DNA from: Viridothelium virens
Taxonomy: Eukaryota; Ascomycota; Dothideomycetes; Trypetheliales; Trypetheliaceae
Assembly: GCA_010094025.1 (NCBI GenBank)
Contig: ML991889.1
Span: 1 to 43,405 of the forward strand
Length of the DNA stretch: 43,405 bases
Reading direction: 5' to 3'
Shown here one piece after another: positions 43,266-43,405 of this stretch (position 1 is its first letter; every line of letters starts with the position of its first letter). Below the pieces are notes generated by a model. That model saw nothing but the letters and a program-made list of their open reading frames with translations, was not told the DNA's origin and ran no database searches. A program made the translations under genes and the position numbers.

Positions 43266-43405
43266 TTATTGCGGGCAAGGACCCTTTTGTCCAGTCTTGA
43301 GATTAAGACACAAGGCGCCTGGATAGGTAGGCCCTGCGGCGGAAGGTGGCGGCGGTGGCGGTTGAGGAGGAGGAGGAGGAGGAGGAGGAGGAGGAGGTGC
43401 TGGAA
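43266..43405 (-). CDS. C-terminus of a polyproline protein (partial)
   Basis: A minus-strand frame enters from the right edge and ends at TAA (43,268-43,266). It reads about 11 consecutive prolines after PA, then Q with six more prolines, SAAGPTYPG, and a short end with two cysteines (CLNLKTGQKGPCPQ). The proline run is encoded by a CCT repeat. Polyproline followed by a Cys-containing end occurs in secreted and in cytoskeletal fungal proteins; the missing N-terminal part would decide. It could also be chance, since a simple repeat keeps any such frame open. Confidence 0.4.
   Translation of the reverse strand, partial: PAPPPPPPPPPPPQPPPPPPSAAGPTYPGALCLNLKTGQKGPCPQ
43364..43397. repeat. (GAG/CTC)n trinucleotide microsatellite
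   Basis: About eleven uninterrupted GAG units on the plus strand, close to the window end. In the minus frame they encode proline. Confidence 0.95.

Overview
The window is nuclear DNA of a filamentous ascomycete (Pezizomycotina; probably Dothideomycetes, which is an inference from gene style and from an AT block next to gene-rich DNA). Genes have short GT...AG introns of 48-191 nt with CTNAY-type branch points. Recognisable families include an SSK1 response regulator, an NpgA-type phosphopantetheinyl transferase and a Pro/Tyr-rich annexin. No bacterial-style operons are present.

Layout. (1) Positions 1 to about 11,165 are a very AT-rich, gene-free block of decayed repeats, apparently damaged by repeat-induced point mutation (RIP). 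It holds gene relics whose frames can still be followed through TAA/TAG stops, and three copies of a palindromic motif, one exactly at the right edge of the block. (2) 11,166-13,104: normal composition returns; one minus-strand gene encodes a ricin-B-like, single-TM protein. (3) 14,608-19,870: a haspin kinase (+) converges on SSK1 (-), the response regulator of the HOG osmostress pathway. (4) 22,985-28,519: two tandem paralogous coiled-coil proteins with a shared Cys/His N-terminal module, then a RING-finger protein with its own helical repeat, all on the plus strand. (5) 28,989-29,787: an atypical short-chain dehydrogenase. (6) 30,166-36,375: two divergent pairs, NUP82 / nuclear cap-binding subunit CBC20 and SNO1 (PLP synthase glutaminase) / PPTase, each sharing about 200 bp of promoter. 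(7) 37,634-43,405: annexin (-), a His/Ser/Arg-rich unknown (+), a classical SDR (+) and the C-terminus of a polyproline gene (-) cut by the window end.

Most identified genes are housekeeping: chromatin phosphorylation in mitosis, stress signalling, nuclear export, cap binding, vitamin B6 synthesis and activation of PKS/NRPS/acyl carrier proteins. The least explained items are the coiled-coil pair, the ricin-like membrane protein, the relic genes in the AT block, and a base-skew switch seen inside three separate genes (haspin, NUP82, annexin): codons end mainly in C in the 5' part and mainly in G in the 3' part. Splice sites were assigned by eye from frame, consensus and family alignment from memory; no search was run.
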